From positions 1 to 30,576 of the forward strand of contig CAKQDN010000021.1 in the NCBI GenBank assembly GCA_934229275.1: DNA of 30,576 nt. Reading direction: 5' to 3'. Shown here piece after piece: positions 17,719 through 25,281 of the stretch (position 1 is its first letter; each line of letters starts with the position of its first letter). The DNA comes from an uncultured Clostridia bacterium (GTDB taxonomy: Bacteria; Bacillota; Clostridia; Christensenellales; Pumilibacteraceae). Position numbers and translations under genes: made by a program. A model generated the notes under the pieces. That model searched no databases. It was not told the DNA's origin and saw nothing but the letters and a program-made list of their open reading frames with translations.

Positions 17719-18942
17719 ATGGATATAGAAAAACTAATAGAAGACAGTGAACGGCAACTTAAAGAAACGTTCAAAAAAATAGACGATACGGCACTTTACA
17801 ATCAGCAAAAAGTGCTTGCCGCGTTCCAGAAAGAGCGTGTTGCTCTTCGACATTTCTCGGGAACGACCGGATATGGCTACGACGACATAGGACGAGATAC
17901 TCTCGCAAAAATTTATGCAGACGTATTTAACGCGGAGAGTGCCATAGTTTCGCCGCTTATAGCAAACGGAACGCACGCGATATCGATCGTTCTTTTCGGA
18001 TTATTGCGCCCCGGAGACATAATGTATTCGATTTCCGGAGATCCGTACGACACGTTGATGGACGTTATAGTCGGCGACGACATGGGTTCTCTTAAAGAAT
18101 ACGGCGTACAATTCGATAAAACGGATCTATGCGGCAATCTTTTCGATAAACCGGCAATCGAAAACTATCTGAAAACACATAATCCGAAAATGATTTTTAT
18201 TCAGAGATCGAGGGGGTATTCGTCGCGCGACGCTTTTACCGTCGAAAAACTTGCCGATATAATCGCTTTCGTACGACAGTTCAACAAAGACGCCGCAATC
18301 GTGGTAGATAACTGCTACGGCGAATTCGTAGAAACGAAAGAGCCGACCGACGTCGGCGCGGATATAGCGGTCGGCTCGCTTATCAAAAACCCCGGAGGAG
18401 GACTTGCTCCCACCGGCGGATATATCGTCGGAAAAGAAAAATACGTTACTCTTGCATCTTACAGACTTACTTGTCCCGGAATCGGCGCAGAAGTAGGCTC
18501 GTACGCTTCGACCTATCAATACTTCTATCAGGGTTTTTTCATTGCTCCGCACACGGTGGCTCAAACGTTAAAAGCCGCACAGTTGTTCTGCCGCACGTTC
18601 GCATCTTTAGGCTATCCGGTTGTCCCGGAAGCGGGAAATGAATACGGAGACATAATCGCATCTATAAAATTCGACACCGAAGACCAACTGATAAATTTCG
18701 TTCAGGCGGTGCAGTCTACTTCGCCCGTAGACAGTTTCGTCGTTCCCGAACCGTGGAACATGCCAGGCTACAATCACAAAGTAATAATGGCTGCCGGAAC
18801 GTTCGTTCAGGGCGCATCCGTGGAAATGAGTGCCGACTCGCCCATAAAAGAGCCGTATATTGCATATTTTCAGGGCGCACTGACTTACGAACATGCAAAA
18901 ATCGCGCTCCGGGCGTGCCTTAAAAAAATATTCAAGCAATAA
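17719..18942 (+). CDS. YnbB-like PLP enzyme (methionine gamma-lyase/aluminium-resistance family)
   Basis: 407 aa, fold-type I PLP enzyme. The N-terminal section HFSGTTGYGYDDIGRD and the segment VSPLIANGTHAI are typical of the family. Asp197 (VVDNCYGEF) should hold the PLP nitrogen, and Lys223 in GSLIKNPGGGLAPTGGY is the likely Schiff-base lysine. The family is annotated either as aluminium resistance protein or methionine gamma-lyase; its true substrate is not settled, so neither name should be taken literally. Its position downstream of miaA is a common Bacillota arrangement. The Shine-Dalgarno GAGG overlaps the palindrome. Only 11 bp separate it from the deacetylase gene. Confidence 0.88.
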   Translation: MDIEKLIEDSERQLKETFKKIDDTALYNQQKVLAAFQKERVALRHFSGTTGYGYDDIGRDTLAKIYADVFNAESAIVSPLIANGTHAISIVLFGLLRPGDIMYSISGDPYDTLMDVIVGDDMGSLKEYGVQFDKTDLCGNLFDKPAIENYLKTHNPKMIFIQRSRGYSSRDAFTVEKLADIIAFVRQFNKDAAIVVDNCYGEFVETKEPTDVGADIAVGSLIKNPGGGLAPTGGYIVGKEKYVTLASYRLTCPGIGAEVGSYASTYQYFYQGFFIAPHTVAQTLKAAQLFCRTFASLGYPVVPEAGNEYGDIIASIKFDTEDQLINFVQAVQSTSPVDSFVVPEPWNMPGYNHKVIMAAGTFVQGASVEMSADSPIKEPYIAYFQGALTYEHAKIALRACLKKIFKQ

Positions 18943-18953
18943 GGAGAAAACAA

Positions 18954-19805
18954 ATGAGTAAACAAAGAAATTTTCTACTATTCCCCGATTTTCGCAATAA
19001 AGCAGTGACGCTCAGTTACGACGACGGATCGATTCACGACAGAAAGTTAATCGAAATAATCAACAAATACGGCTTAAAAGCTACGCTTAATATCAGCAGC
19101 GGCAAATTTGCAAACGATGACGCCGAAAATCCTTGGTATTTGTCCGCAAAAGATGCTCTTGAACTGTATAAAGGGCACGAAATTGCCGTTCACGGACAAT
19201 ATCATCTCTCGCTCAGCGCTGTACCGGCTTCGCAAGCCACTCAAGACGTTCTGCTAGACAGACTTGCGCTCGAAAAACTCACCGGTAAAATAGTAAACGG
19301 AATGGCTTATGCAAACGGAGCCGTAAACGACGCGGTCGTTGAAATAGTTGCCGGCTGCGGAATCCGCTATTCGAGAACTACGGTTTCCACCGAAAACTTC
19401 GATATTCCGAGCGATTGGCTGCGTATGCCTGCAACCTGCCATCACGACAATCCGAAACTGATGCAACTGGTCGATCGGTTTCTCTCTCCGATCACCAACA
19501 CATATCCGTGGGCGCATAAACCGAAATTGTTCTATCTGTGGGGACACAGCCACGAATACAACAACAATAACAACTGGGAAATACTTGAAAACTTCTGCAA
19601 AAAAATATCCGGAAGAGAGGACGTGTGGTACGCTACGAACGGCGAAATTTACGATTATGTAACCGCGTTCGATAATCTGATTTATTCGGCAGACGGTAAA
19701 ATCGTTTATAACCCCTCAAACACGACGTTATACTTCAATAATATTCTCACCGGAAATAAATACGAAATAAAACCCGGCGAAACCGTAAACGTTTACGAAA
19801 ACTAA
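18954..19805 (+). CDS. NodB-like polysaccharide deacetylase family protein
   Basis: 283 aa, ATG with AAGGAG just upstream. The carbohydrate esterase 4-like motif TLSYDDG supplies Asp23/Asp24, and HGQYH supplies His80 and His84 for the metal site. GMAYANG matches the third motif, and LWGHSHEY a later one. There is no signal peptide or membrane helix, so it seems cytoplasmic or acts on a small soluble substrate, unlike cell-wall deacetylases. The final 50 residues (about 230-283) look like a small beta domain (DGKIVYNPSNTTLYF). Last gene of the miaB-started run. Confidence 0.85.
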   Translation: MSKQRNFLLFPDFRNKAVTLSYDDGSIHDRKLIEIINKYGLKATLNISSGKFANDDAENPWYLSAKDALELYKGHEIAVHGQYHLSLSAVPASQATQDVLLDRLALEKLTGKIVNGMAYANGAVNDAVVEIVAGCGIRYSRTTVSTENFDIPSDWLRMPATCHHDNPKLMQLVDRFLSPITNTYPWAHKPKLFYLWGHSHEYNNNNNWEILENFCKKISGREDVWYATNGEIYDYVTAFDNLIYSADGKIVYNPSNTTLYFNNILTGNKYEIKPGETVNVYEN

Positions 19806-19835
19806 TACGCCTTCGAATTTAATACATCGTTCTAT

Positions 19836-19872
19836 ACAATGCCGCGAAACATAAAATCGCGGCATTGTTTTA
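19836..19872 (+). terminator. Intrinsic terminator after the deacetylase gene
   Basis: A perfect 12-bp stem (ACAATGCCGCGA / TCGCGGCATTGT), a 9-nt loop and a following T-run. It should end the operon begun at miaB. Confidence 0.9.
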
Positions 19873-19917
19873 TAAAAACGACACGCAACAGACTGTTGAT
19901 TTTAATAATTTTATACA

Positions 19918-19960
19918 ACTAAACAAACTGTTTAGTCAATTCAACATATTGTTTAGTCAA
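19918..19960. promoter_or_regulatory. Candidate operator array upstream of the XRE gene
   Basis: ACTAAACA and TGTTTAGT form an inverted repeat (19918-19936). The unit TGTTTAGTCAA recurs at 19929-19939 and 19950-19960, an offset of 21 bp or two helix turns. This suits cooperative binding by a dimeric HTH protein, most simply autoregulation by the adjacent XRE protein. Confidence 0.6.
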
Positions 19961-19986
19961 AAAGCAGTACCCGTCTATTGTTTTTA

Positions 19987-19995
19987 TGATATAAT
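19987..19995 (+). promoter_or_regulatory. Extended -10 promoter of the XRE/lipoprotein pair
   Basis: TG-N-TATAAT (TATAAT at 19990-19995), with no convincing -35 box at 16-18 bp spacing. It gives a leader of about 24 nt with AAGGAG before ATG 20026. Confidence 0.6.
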
Positions 19996-20025
19996 TAAGT
20001 CGCACGAAATCAAAAGGAGCGAATC

Positions 20026-21036
20026 ATGTTACAACACAATATCAAGTCACTCAGGCTTCAAAACGGATTAACGCAAAAACAATTGGCTGACGAATTACAC
20101 GTTACGCCGCAAGCGGTTTCGAGATGGGAAAACGGCGAAGTCGAGCCTTCGGTTTCCGCAATCGGCGAAATGGCAAAGATTTTCAACGTTTCGTACGACG
20201 AACTAATGAGAGGTAAAGAAGATGACGAAGAAAAAGAAGAACTCGCATCGACGTCTTTTCCGGATTTGCAGAGCGATTTAACGCCGCTTCAATCGGAGTT
20301 GCCACCAATAGAATTACCTCCGAATAACGATGAAACGCCCTTTGCAATCGATTTAATACCTCAGTCAAGCACAAACGATACGACACACGATGCATCGACA
20401 GTCACGATAACGGATGAAAAACAGCAAACCGACGACACACGGCACAAGCCCATTTTGTGGCTTTGCGATGAGTGCGGTAAGCCGCTTTATTCAAAAAAAG
20501 ACGTTGTACATAAACGCATATACAGCAACGGCGTGAAAATCCGAGACGCGCATTTATGCAAAACGTGCGGACAATACTTCGAGCAGGAGAACGGCACCGA
20601 GGAGTGGCAGAAAGCCAAAACGCAGCGAACGCAATCGTTTGCTTTCGGAACGGCAATCTTTGTCGCAATACTGGCGATCGGAATATTCGTGTCGATCAGA
20701 TTCAATCTGGACGTCAGATTAATCGCTGCCATTTTCGCACTCGACGTTTGCGCGTTCACGTTTTCGTCATGCTTGCTTCTTCGCAATAATTTTATAGAAG
20801 ACGTATTTCTCGAAGTTTCGACGTGGGGTATCGTAAAATTCCCGGGACTGATATTTTCGTTCAGTCTGGACGGATTTGTTTGGCTTATCGGCATGAAAAT
20901 TCTGTTCTGGATTATAGGACTTGCGCTGGGAATTCTTGCGATTTTGCTTGCATTCGCGATTTGTTTGCCGCTCAGTTTTTTCGTCTATCCGTTCGCACTG
21001 AGAAACAGTTTTATTTACCCTGAAAAATCTTGTTAA
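20026..21036 (+). CDS. Membrane-anchored XRE-family regulator with a four-cysteine motif
   Basis: 336 aa. Residues 1-63 are an XRE helix-turn-helix (LRLQNGLTQKQLADELHVTPQAVSRWENG). An acidic linker follows, then two CxxC pairs (Cys147/Cys150 and Cys178/Cys181) that could form a zinc or redox site. The C-terminal half is hydrophobic with about four membrane helices (near 206-226, 230-252, 272-290 and 291-320). The DNA-binding domain is therefore tethered at the membrane, suggesting it senses an envelope or membrane signal; the signal is unknown. It likely controls itself and the lipoprotein gene 20 bp downstream. Confidence 0.85.
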   Translation: MLQHNIKSLRLQNGLTQKQLADELHVTPQAVSRWENGEVEPSVSAIGEMAKIFNVSYDELMRGKEDDEEKEELASTSFPDLQSDLTPLQSELPPIELPPNNDETPFAIDLIPQSSTNDTTHDASTVTITDEKQQTDDTRHKPILWLCDECGKPLYSKKDVVHKRIYSNGVKIRDAHLCKTCGQYFEQENGTEEWQKAKTQRTQSFAFGTAIFVAILAIGIFVSIRFNLDVRLIAAIFALDVCAFTFSSCLLLRNNFIEDVFLEVSTWGIVKFPGLIFSFSLDGFVWLIGMKILFWIIGLALGILAILLAFAICLPLSFFVYPFALRNSFIYPEKSC

Positions 21037-21055
21037 TAATAAAAGGAGAATCGAT

Positions 21056-22981
21056 ATGAAAAAAATCAAAAAAATCGTTTTAACCACATTAACGTTGCTG
21101 TCAGTTTTATTGCTATTTGCGGCATGCTCACAGGCAAAATCCGACACAAAGCCCGCTCTTAAAAAGTTCGAAGGACTGGAATTTAATTCGCTTACGACCA
21201 CATATGACGGCAGCGAGAAAAAAATCGAACTGACGGGCGATCTCCCGGAAGGCGCGAAAGTAGAATATAATTCGAATACAGCCACAAACGCAGGCAAGTA
21301 TTCGGCGTCCGCAAAGGTTTCTTTAGATGGGTACGAAACTCTTGAGATCAAAGCCGATCTCATTATCGAAAAGGCAACTTACGATATGTCCGGAGTCAAG
21401 TGGAAATACGGCGACGCTTTCGTTTACGACGGAACGAAAAAAGAAATTACCATCGAGAATCTTCCCGAGGGCGTTACGATTGCAGAATACGAGGGAAATA
21501 AAGCAACTTATGCCGGGGAACATACGGCGTCGGTGCGTTTTTCTTACGATAGCCGCAACTATAACGAGCCAAAAATCCGCGATTGCGTCTGGAGTATACT
21601 GAAGGCAACGTACGACGTAAGTCAAACAGAATGGAACTATACCGAACCTTACGTTTACGACGGGAAAGAAAAGTCGATAAAGGTTAAAAATCTTCCCGAG
21701 GGCGTAACGGTTGCCGAATATAAAAACAACGTCGCAACGGACTCCGGCGATTATACCGCATCGGTTAGTTTTTCTTTCGACAAAATCAATTATAACGAGC
21801 CGTTAGTCCCCAATTGCAACTGGACTATTATGAAAGCGGACATAACGTCAATCGAATTTTACGGCGCAACGGTAGAATACGACGCAAAAGAACACTCTCT
21901 GTCATTCCGCGGAGATCTGCCCGAAAACGCTTCGGCGATAATTACTTATAACGATGAGAACGTTACCGGTGTAAAGGAAGTGGGTACATATCGGGTTACG
22001 CTGACGATTACCGCCCCGAACTACAATGCATACGAAAAAACGGTAAATCTGAGAATAATATCGGTTGACGAACTGCTGTACAGCATCGTTTTTAACGGCA
22101 AAGTTTATTTTCAGAATGCACTGGACAAAAAGACATTTTACGCGGCTCATAATGGCAATATCGAAAAAATAAACGACGACGTCCCCGAGCATTTCACGAC
22201 CAACGGGAAAAGCTTGTATTACACCACAACAAAATTTCTTAACCGCAAAGTCATAATGAGTTTTGACGGAAACAAAGCAAGCGAACTGACTAACGTAACC
22301 GGAACCGAACTGACTTGCGACGGAACTTATTTATACTACGCCGTCAATAATTTGATCCTAAATAAAGACAAAAACGGCATCTATAAATTACGGCTTGACG
22401 GAACGGATACCAATCCCGTGCGACTGGTTAAAGACACTGCGAAATATACCGTAGTTAAAAACGGATACGTTTACTATGCAAATCAGTCGGACGGCGGTAA
22501 ACTATACTCCGTTCCGACCTCAGCAACCGAAAACGAAACGGGGACTAAACTGTGGGATGAAAAGATAGAATACTTGCTCGAAGATAACGGCGTTCTGTAT
22601 TTTAATTCGACGTATAAAAAATTCGGTATAGGTCTTGCCTCTGCAATACGAAAATACGTCATCGCCACGGGAAACTGCATCAAACTCACGACGGATTCAG
22701 GTAAATATCTCACGAAAAACGGAAATTACATCTACTATATAAACAACGATAAAATCACCGGAGAAATTTTCGGAGACGGCATATACAGAGTCAGCACGCT
22801 GATGACCGAAGACAACGATACTTCGGGTACTAAAATCTTGTCGGAGGAAGATAACGGCTATTGTTCGCTCACATCCGACGGAGTGTATTTTTACTATTAC
22901 AAATTAAACGATAAGCATTTTTATCGCTATAACGCAACCACAGGAGAAGAATCCGATTTAATGGCAAACTTCACCGTCTGA
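21056..22981 (+). CDS. Surface lipoprotein with MBG-like repeats and a beta-propeller-like C-terminal domain
   Basis: 641 aa. Basic start and hydrophobic signal with lipobox FAAC, so Cys24 is the lipidated residue. Four beta-sandwich repeats follow (about 36-102, 103-180, 181-256 and 257-330); the middle two are very alike (ATYD..., VYDGK..., NLPEGVT, NYNEP) and resemble the MBG/bacterial Ig-like class. Residues about 335-641 are short strands with Tyr-Tyr pairs (YYTTTKF, YLYYAV, YVYYANQ, FYYYKLN), like the DUF5050/propeller domains of clostridial surface proteins. The ligand is unknown. Preceded by AAGGAG and probably co-transcribed with the XRE regulator. Its stop overlaps the opposing AraC gene by 11 bp. 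Confidence 0.85.
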   Translation: MKKIKKIVLTTLTLLSVLLLFAACSQAKSDTKPALKKFEGLEFNSLTTTYDGSEKKIELTGDLPEGAKVEYNSNTATNAGKYSASAKVSLDGYETLEIKADLIIEKATYDMSGVKWKYGDAFVYDGTKKEITIENLPEGVTIAEYEGNKATYAGEHTASVRFSYDSRNYNEPKIRDCVWSILKATYDVSQTEWNYTEPYVYDGKEKSIKVKNLPEGVTVAEYKNNVATDSGDYTASVSFSFDKINYNEPLVPNCNWTIMKADITSIEFYGATVEYDAKEHSLSFRGDLPENASAIITYNDENVTGVKEVGTYRVTLTITAPNYNAYEKTVNLRIISVDELLYSIVFNGKVYFQNALDKKTFYAAHNGNIEKINDDVPEHFTTNGKSLYYTTTKFLNRKVIMSFDGNKASELTNVTGTELTCDGTYLYYAVNNLILNKDKNGIYKLRLDGTDTNPVRLVKDTAKYTVVKNGYVYYANQSDGGKLYSVPTSATENETGTKLWDEKIEYLLEDNGVLYFNSTYKKFGIGLASAIRKYVIATGNCIKLTTDSGKYLTKNGNYIYYINNDKITGEIFGDGIYRVSTLMTEDNDTSGTKILSEEDNGYCSLTSDGVYFYYYKLNDKHFYRYNATTGEESDLMANFTV

Positions 22982-23825
22982 CCGTCCTGTCGCTTTCATC
23001 GCTACGCGTGCGGGCATACTTCATCGGAGTAACGCCGAAACGTTCGCGAAAAAGAGCAATGAAGTGGGAATAGTCTGTGAATCCGCACGAAAAACAAGTG
23101 TCACCGACCGAACGTCCGGATTTTAGCATTTTCTTCGCTTGCGATAATCGCCTCGACGTAACGTATTTTGACGGCGTGGTAGTGAGATTCGCACGAAAAA
23201 GCCGACAAAGAGTACTTCTGCTGATAAAAAAACGCTTACATAAATTCTCTACGGAACAATCGGAATCGAAATTTTCGTCGATATACTCGGTAATTCTAAT
23301 CAACAAATCCGGAACCGCAACTTTTACGCAATCTGAGTTGCGGTTTGCGTCTATTATCGACAATATTTCAACGAACGCTTTTAGCGCTTCGAGCGATAAA
23401 ACCTCACCTGTATTTTTCAGCACGTTAAAGCACTCAATCAGCCTTTCTTTTTGCTCTTTATTCGCAGAAATAAGATTTTTTTCGCCGCTTTGTCGTTCGA
23501 AAAACGCACGAAGAAGATTTTTCGGAGCCCCGTCAATCCACATGCAATAGTGTTCGCATACGCCGTCCTCGTGATAGACGCAGTGATGGAATTCGTCCGG
23601 TCTGGTGATGATCAGATCGCCGCGAGAAACCGGATAAACCGCATTTTCCACGACAAACGAAACGTTTCCGCTGCCGTTAAGGTAAATTTCACACACGTCG
23701 TGAATATGAGATACGTCGCAAGCATGTTCGCTCGCCTTGTAATAATCGGCGCTATGCGTCACGACAAAGCCGATCTGTTTCAAATCATCGAAGTAATTGA
23801 TTAGCGGTTGAATTTTCTCTTTCAT
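22971..23825 (-). CDS. AraC-family transcriptional regulator (cupin sensor plus two HTHs)
   Basis: 284 aa from ATG 23825. A longer frame begins at 23843, but CGGAG lies only a few bases before the second ATG and within the first seven codons of the longer version, so the inner start is preferred. Residues about 30-105 form a cupin-type sensor (HIHDVCEIYLNGSG, RPDEFHHCVY). The last 100 residues contain two HTH motifs (SVENLCKRFFISRSTLCRLF and VGDTCFSCGFTDYSHFIALF) with the family ending FRERFGVTPMKY. Divergent from the EamA transporter, which it probably regulates through the repeats at 23865-23893. The sensor may bind a sugar or other small molecule. Confidence 0.9.
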   Translation of the reverse strand: MKEKIQPLINYFDDLKQIGFVVTHSADYYKASEHACDVSHIHDVCEIYLNGSGNVSFVVENAVYPVSRGDLIITRPDEFHHCVYHEDGVCEHYCMWIDGAPKNLLRAFFERQSGEKNLISANKEQKERLIECFNVLKNTGEVLSLEALKAFVEILSIIDANRNSDCVKVAVPDLLIRITEYIDENFDSDCSVENLCKRFFISRSTLCRLFRANLTTTPSKYVTSRRLSQAKKMLKSGRSVGDTCFSCGFTDYSHFIALFRERFGVTPMKYARTRSDESDRTVRR

Positions 23826-23864
23826 ACGATTCTCCGTTGACATAAATACAATGTTTTATGGCAT

Positions 23865-23893
23865 ACATGTCATTGATTAATTTCAAACATGTC
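23865..23893. promoter_or_regulatory. Candidate AraC operator (two direct half-sites)
   Basis: ACATGTC at 23865-23871 and again at 23887-23893, 22 bp apart on the same helix face. AraC-family dimers typically bind two such direct half-sites. They flank and overlap the -35 box and spacer of the transporter promoter. Confidence 0.65.
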
Positions 23894-23901
23894 GCTATAA
23901 T
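23873..23901 (+). promoter_or_regulatory. Promoter of the EamA transporter gene
   Basis: -35 TTGATT at 23873-23878, 17-bp spacer, -10 TATAAT at 23896-23901. A second TATAAT at 23907-23912 lacks a good -35 partner. Confidence 0.6.
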
Positions 23902-23951
23902 AATAGTATAATTTGAATTGCTTGTCAAGTTTTTTTGACTGAGAAGGTTTT

Positions 23952-24860
23952 ATGGAAAATTTGCCGATTTGGTTACTTTTAACGATAACACTGCTTGCCC
24001 AAACAGTCAGCACGTTGCTTCGGCGTGTTTACAGCGATAAGGTCTCTTGTACTAAGTCCGGTTATAACATTTTCAACGCGGTGTTAAGCGCTGTTTGCGC
24101 GATCGTTCTTGCTGCATTATCCGGTTTTAATCTCGAATGTTCGACGTATACGTTGGTTTCTGCGATAATATTCGGTGTGATAACCGCGCTCAGTTCGGTA
24201 TTCGTTCTGATGGCAACGGGAATAGGACCGCTGTCGTACACGACCGTAATAGCGTCGTCTTCAACCGTAATAACCGCGCTCAGCGGCTGCATATTCTGGG
24301 GCGAACAAATTAAAATCACTCAGATTATCGGAATCGTTTTAATGCTTGGTTGTTTGTTTTGTTCGGTAAAAAAGGACGATTCAAAAGCAAATACGTCGAT
24401 TAAATGGCTTATTTTGTGCTTGCTTGCAATGCTGTTTTCGGGCGGAGTGGGCATTATGCAAAAAATTCACCAATCGTCCAAACACGCAGGCGAATTGTAC
24501 GCGTTTCTCGTGATAGCGTTTGAAATTTCCACAATTGCTTCGCTTATAACGCTCGCTTTCACCGTGAGAAAAGACAAAGGAAGAATATTGGTCGAAAACG
24601 CCGCGCTCTCAAAATCAAAAACCGTGCTGAATATCTCCGTTTTGGGTATCGTAAGCGGAGTTTGTGTTGCTGCATGCAACGCTATAAATTTGTATTTATC
24701 CGGGAAAATGCCGTCCGCAGTACTTTTCCCCATACTCAACGGCGGCAGTTTAATCATCATCGTTCTGGCGTGCATGGTTATATTCAGAGAAAAACTTTCG
24801 CTTAAACAGTGGGTGGGAATAGGTCTTGGCGCTGCCGCGGTATTGCTTTTGTGCTTGTAA
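23952..24860 (+). CDS. EamA/DMT-superfamily transporter
   Basis: 302 aa, very hydrophobic, about ten membrane helices in two repeated halves (roughly 1-137 and 148-302), as in drug/metabolite transporters. Features are the glycine-rich helix ends (SLIIIVLACMVIFREKLSLKQWVGIGLGAAAVLLLC) and the first-half counterpart TVITALSGCIFWGEQIKITQIIGIVLMLGCL. The substrate cannot be inferred from sequence. AGAAGG precedes ATG 23952. The divergent AraC regulator and its operator suggest substrate-dependent induction. Confidence 0.88.
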   Translation: MENLPIWLLLTITLLAQTVSTLLRRVYSDKVSCTKSGYNIFNAVLSAVCAIVLAALSGFNLECSTYTLVSAIIFGVITALSSVFVLMATGIGPLSYTTVIASSSTVITALSGCIFWGEQIKITQIIGIVLMLGCLFCSVKKDDSKANTSIKWLILCLLAMLFSGGVGIMQKIHQSSKHAGELYAFLVIAFEISTIASLITLAFTVRKDKGRILVENAALSKSKTVLNISVLGIVSGVCVAACNAINLYLSGKMPSAVLFPILNGGSLIIIVLACMVIFREKLSLKQWVGIGLGAAAVLLLCL

Positions 24861-24877
24861 AATTAGTCGTTTATTTA

Positions 24878-24905
24878 GGTCGGTTGCAACAATCGACCTT
24901 TTATC
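24878..24905 (+). terminator. Intrinsic terminator after the EamA gene
   Basis: Nine-bp stem GGTCGGTTG / CAATCGACC (one G-T pair), 3-nt loop, then TTTTATCTTTT. Confidence 0.85.
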
Positions 24906-24967
24906 TTTTGCTTATTAATAGGAAGAAGGGGATGTAAAAAATTTTTTGCGTGAACCAACGCAACAAA

Positions 24968-25000
24968 AAAGCGCTTGACCTACTGATCAAACGCTTTATT
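24968..25000. terminator. Terminator hairpin next to the duplicated tRNA 3' fragment
   Basis: AAAGCG-C-TTGA / TCAA-A-CGCTTT (24968-24997), with a T-rich flank on each side. Read on the minus strand it follows the tRNA-end fragment at 24996-25022 exactly as the hairpin at 25117-25146 follows the intact tRNA. Confidence 0.6.
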
Positions 25001-25022
25001 TTGGCAGGAGAGACGCGATTCG
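24996..25022 (-). pseudogene. Partial copy of the tRNA-Trp 3' end
   Basis: 27 bp matching 25145-25171 with one mismatch: part of the T-loop, the T-arm 3' strand, the acceptor 3' strand, the discriminator, CCA and the first flanking bases. No D-arm or anticodon arm lies upstream of it, so it is not a working tRNA. Confidence 0.75.
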
Positions 25023-25076
25023 TAAGCGGCTCCTGCCGCGGAATAGCGATTGCTGCGCTCATGCGCCAATCGCGTC
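25012..25076. repeat. Nested inverted-repeat element grown from the tRNA-end fragment
   Basis: GACGCGATT (25012-25020) pairs with AATCGCGTC (25068-25076). Inside are the hairpins GCGGC-tcct-GCCGC (25026-25039) and GCGC-tcat-GCGC (25055-25066); GCGATTG/CAATCGC (25046-25052 / 25067-25073) is an alternative pairing. No gene is visible in it. Confidence 0.6.
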
Positions 25077-25112
25077 ACAAAGCAGCCTCTTCGATTGCGT
25101 GAAACACAAAAT

Positions 25113-25150
25113 ATAAAAGTGCCTCGCATTTACATGCAAAGCACTTATTT
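25113..25150 (-). terminator. Terminator of tRNA-Trp
   Basis: AAGTGC (25117-25122) and GCAT (25126-25129) pair with ATGC (25134-25137) and GCACTT (25141-25146). On the minus strand a T-rich run follows. It begins about 5 nt past the tRNA CCA. Confidence 0.75.
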
Positions 25151-25225
25151 TGGCAGGGGAGACGCGATTCGAACACGCAACCTACGGTTTTGGAGACCGC
25201 TACTCTACCGTTGAGCCACTCCCCT
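25151..25225 (-). tRNA. tRNA-Trp (anticodon CCA), CCA end encoded
   Basis: Reads as a complete cloverleaf on the minus strand. Acceptor AGGGGAG pairs fully with CTCCCCT. The anticodon stem GCGGT/ACCGT encloses the loop CTCCAAA, with CCA at positions 34-36. The T-arm has TTCGAAT, the discriminator is G and CCA is encoded. It decodes UGG. Confidence 0.96.
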
Positions 25226-25235
25226 AAGCGTAAAC

Positions 25236-25264
25236 ATTATACACCTTTACGGGAGTGTTGTCAA
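25236..25264 (-). promoter_or_regulatory. tRNA-Trp promoter, perfect consensus
   Basis: On the minus strand TTGACA (25264-25259), exactly 17 bp, then TATAAT (25241-25236). The tRNA 5' end is 10 bp farther on, so the leader is only a few nucleotides. Confidence 0.92.
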
Positions 25265-25281
25265 TCGTTTTAAAGTAAAAA

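Noticed and set aside
23826..23843. Upstream start of the AraC regulator
   Set aside because: The ribosome site CGGAG falls inside those codons and serves ATG 23825.
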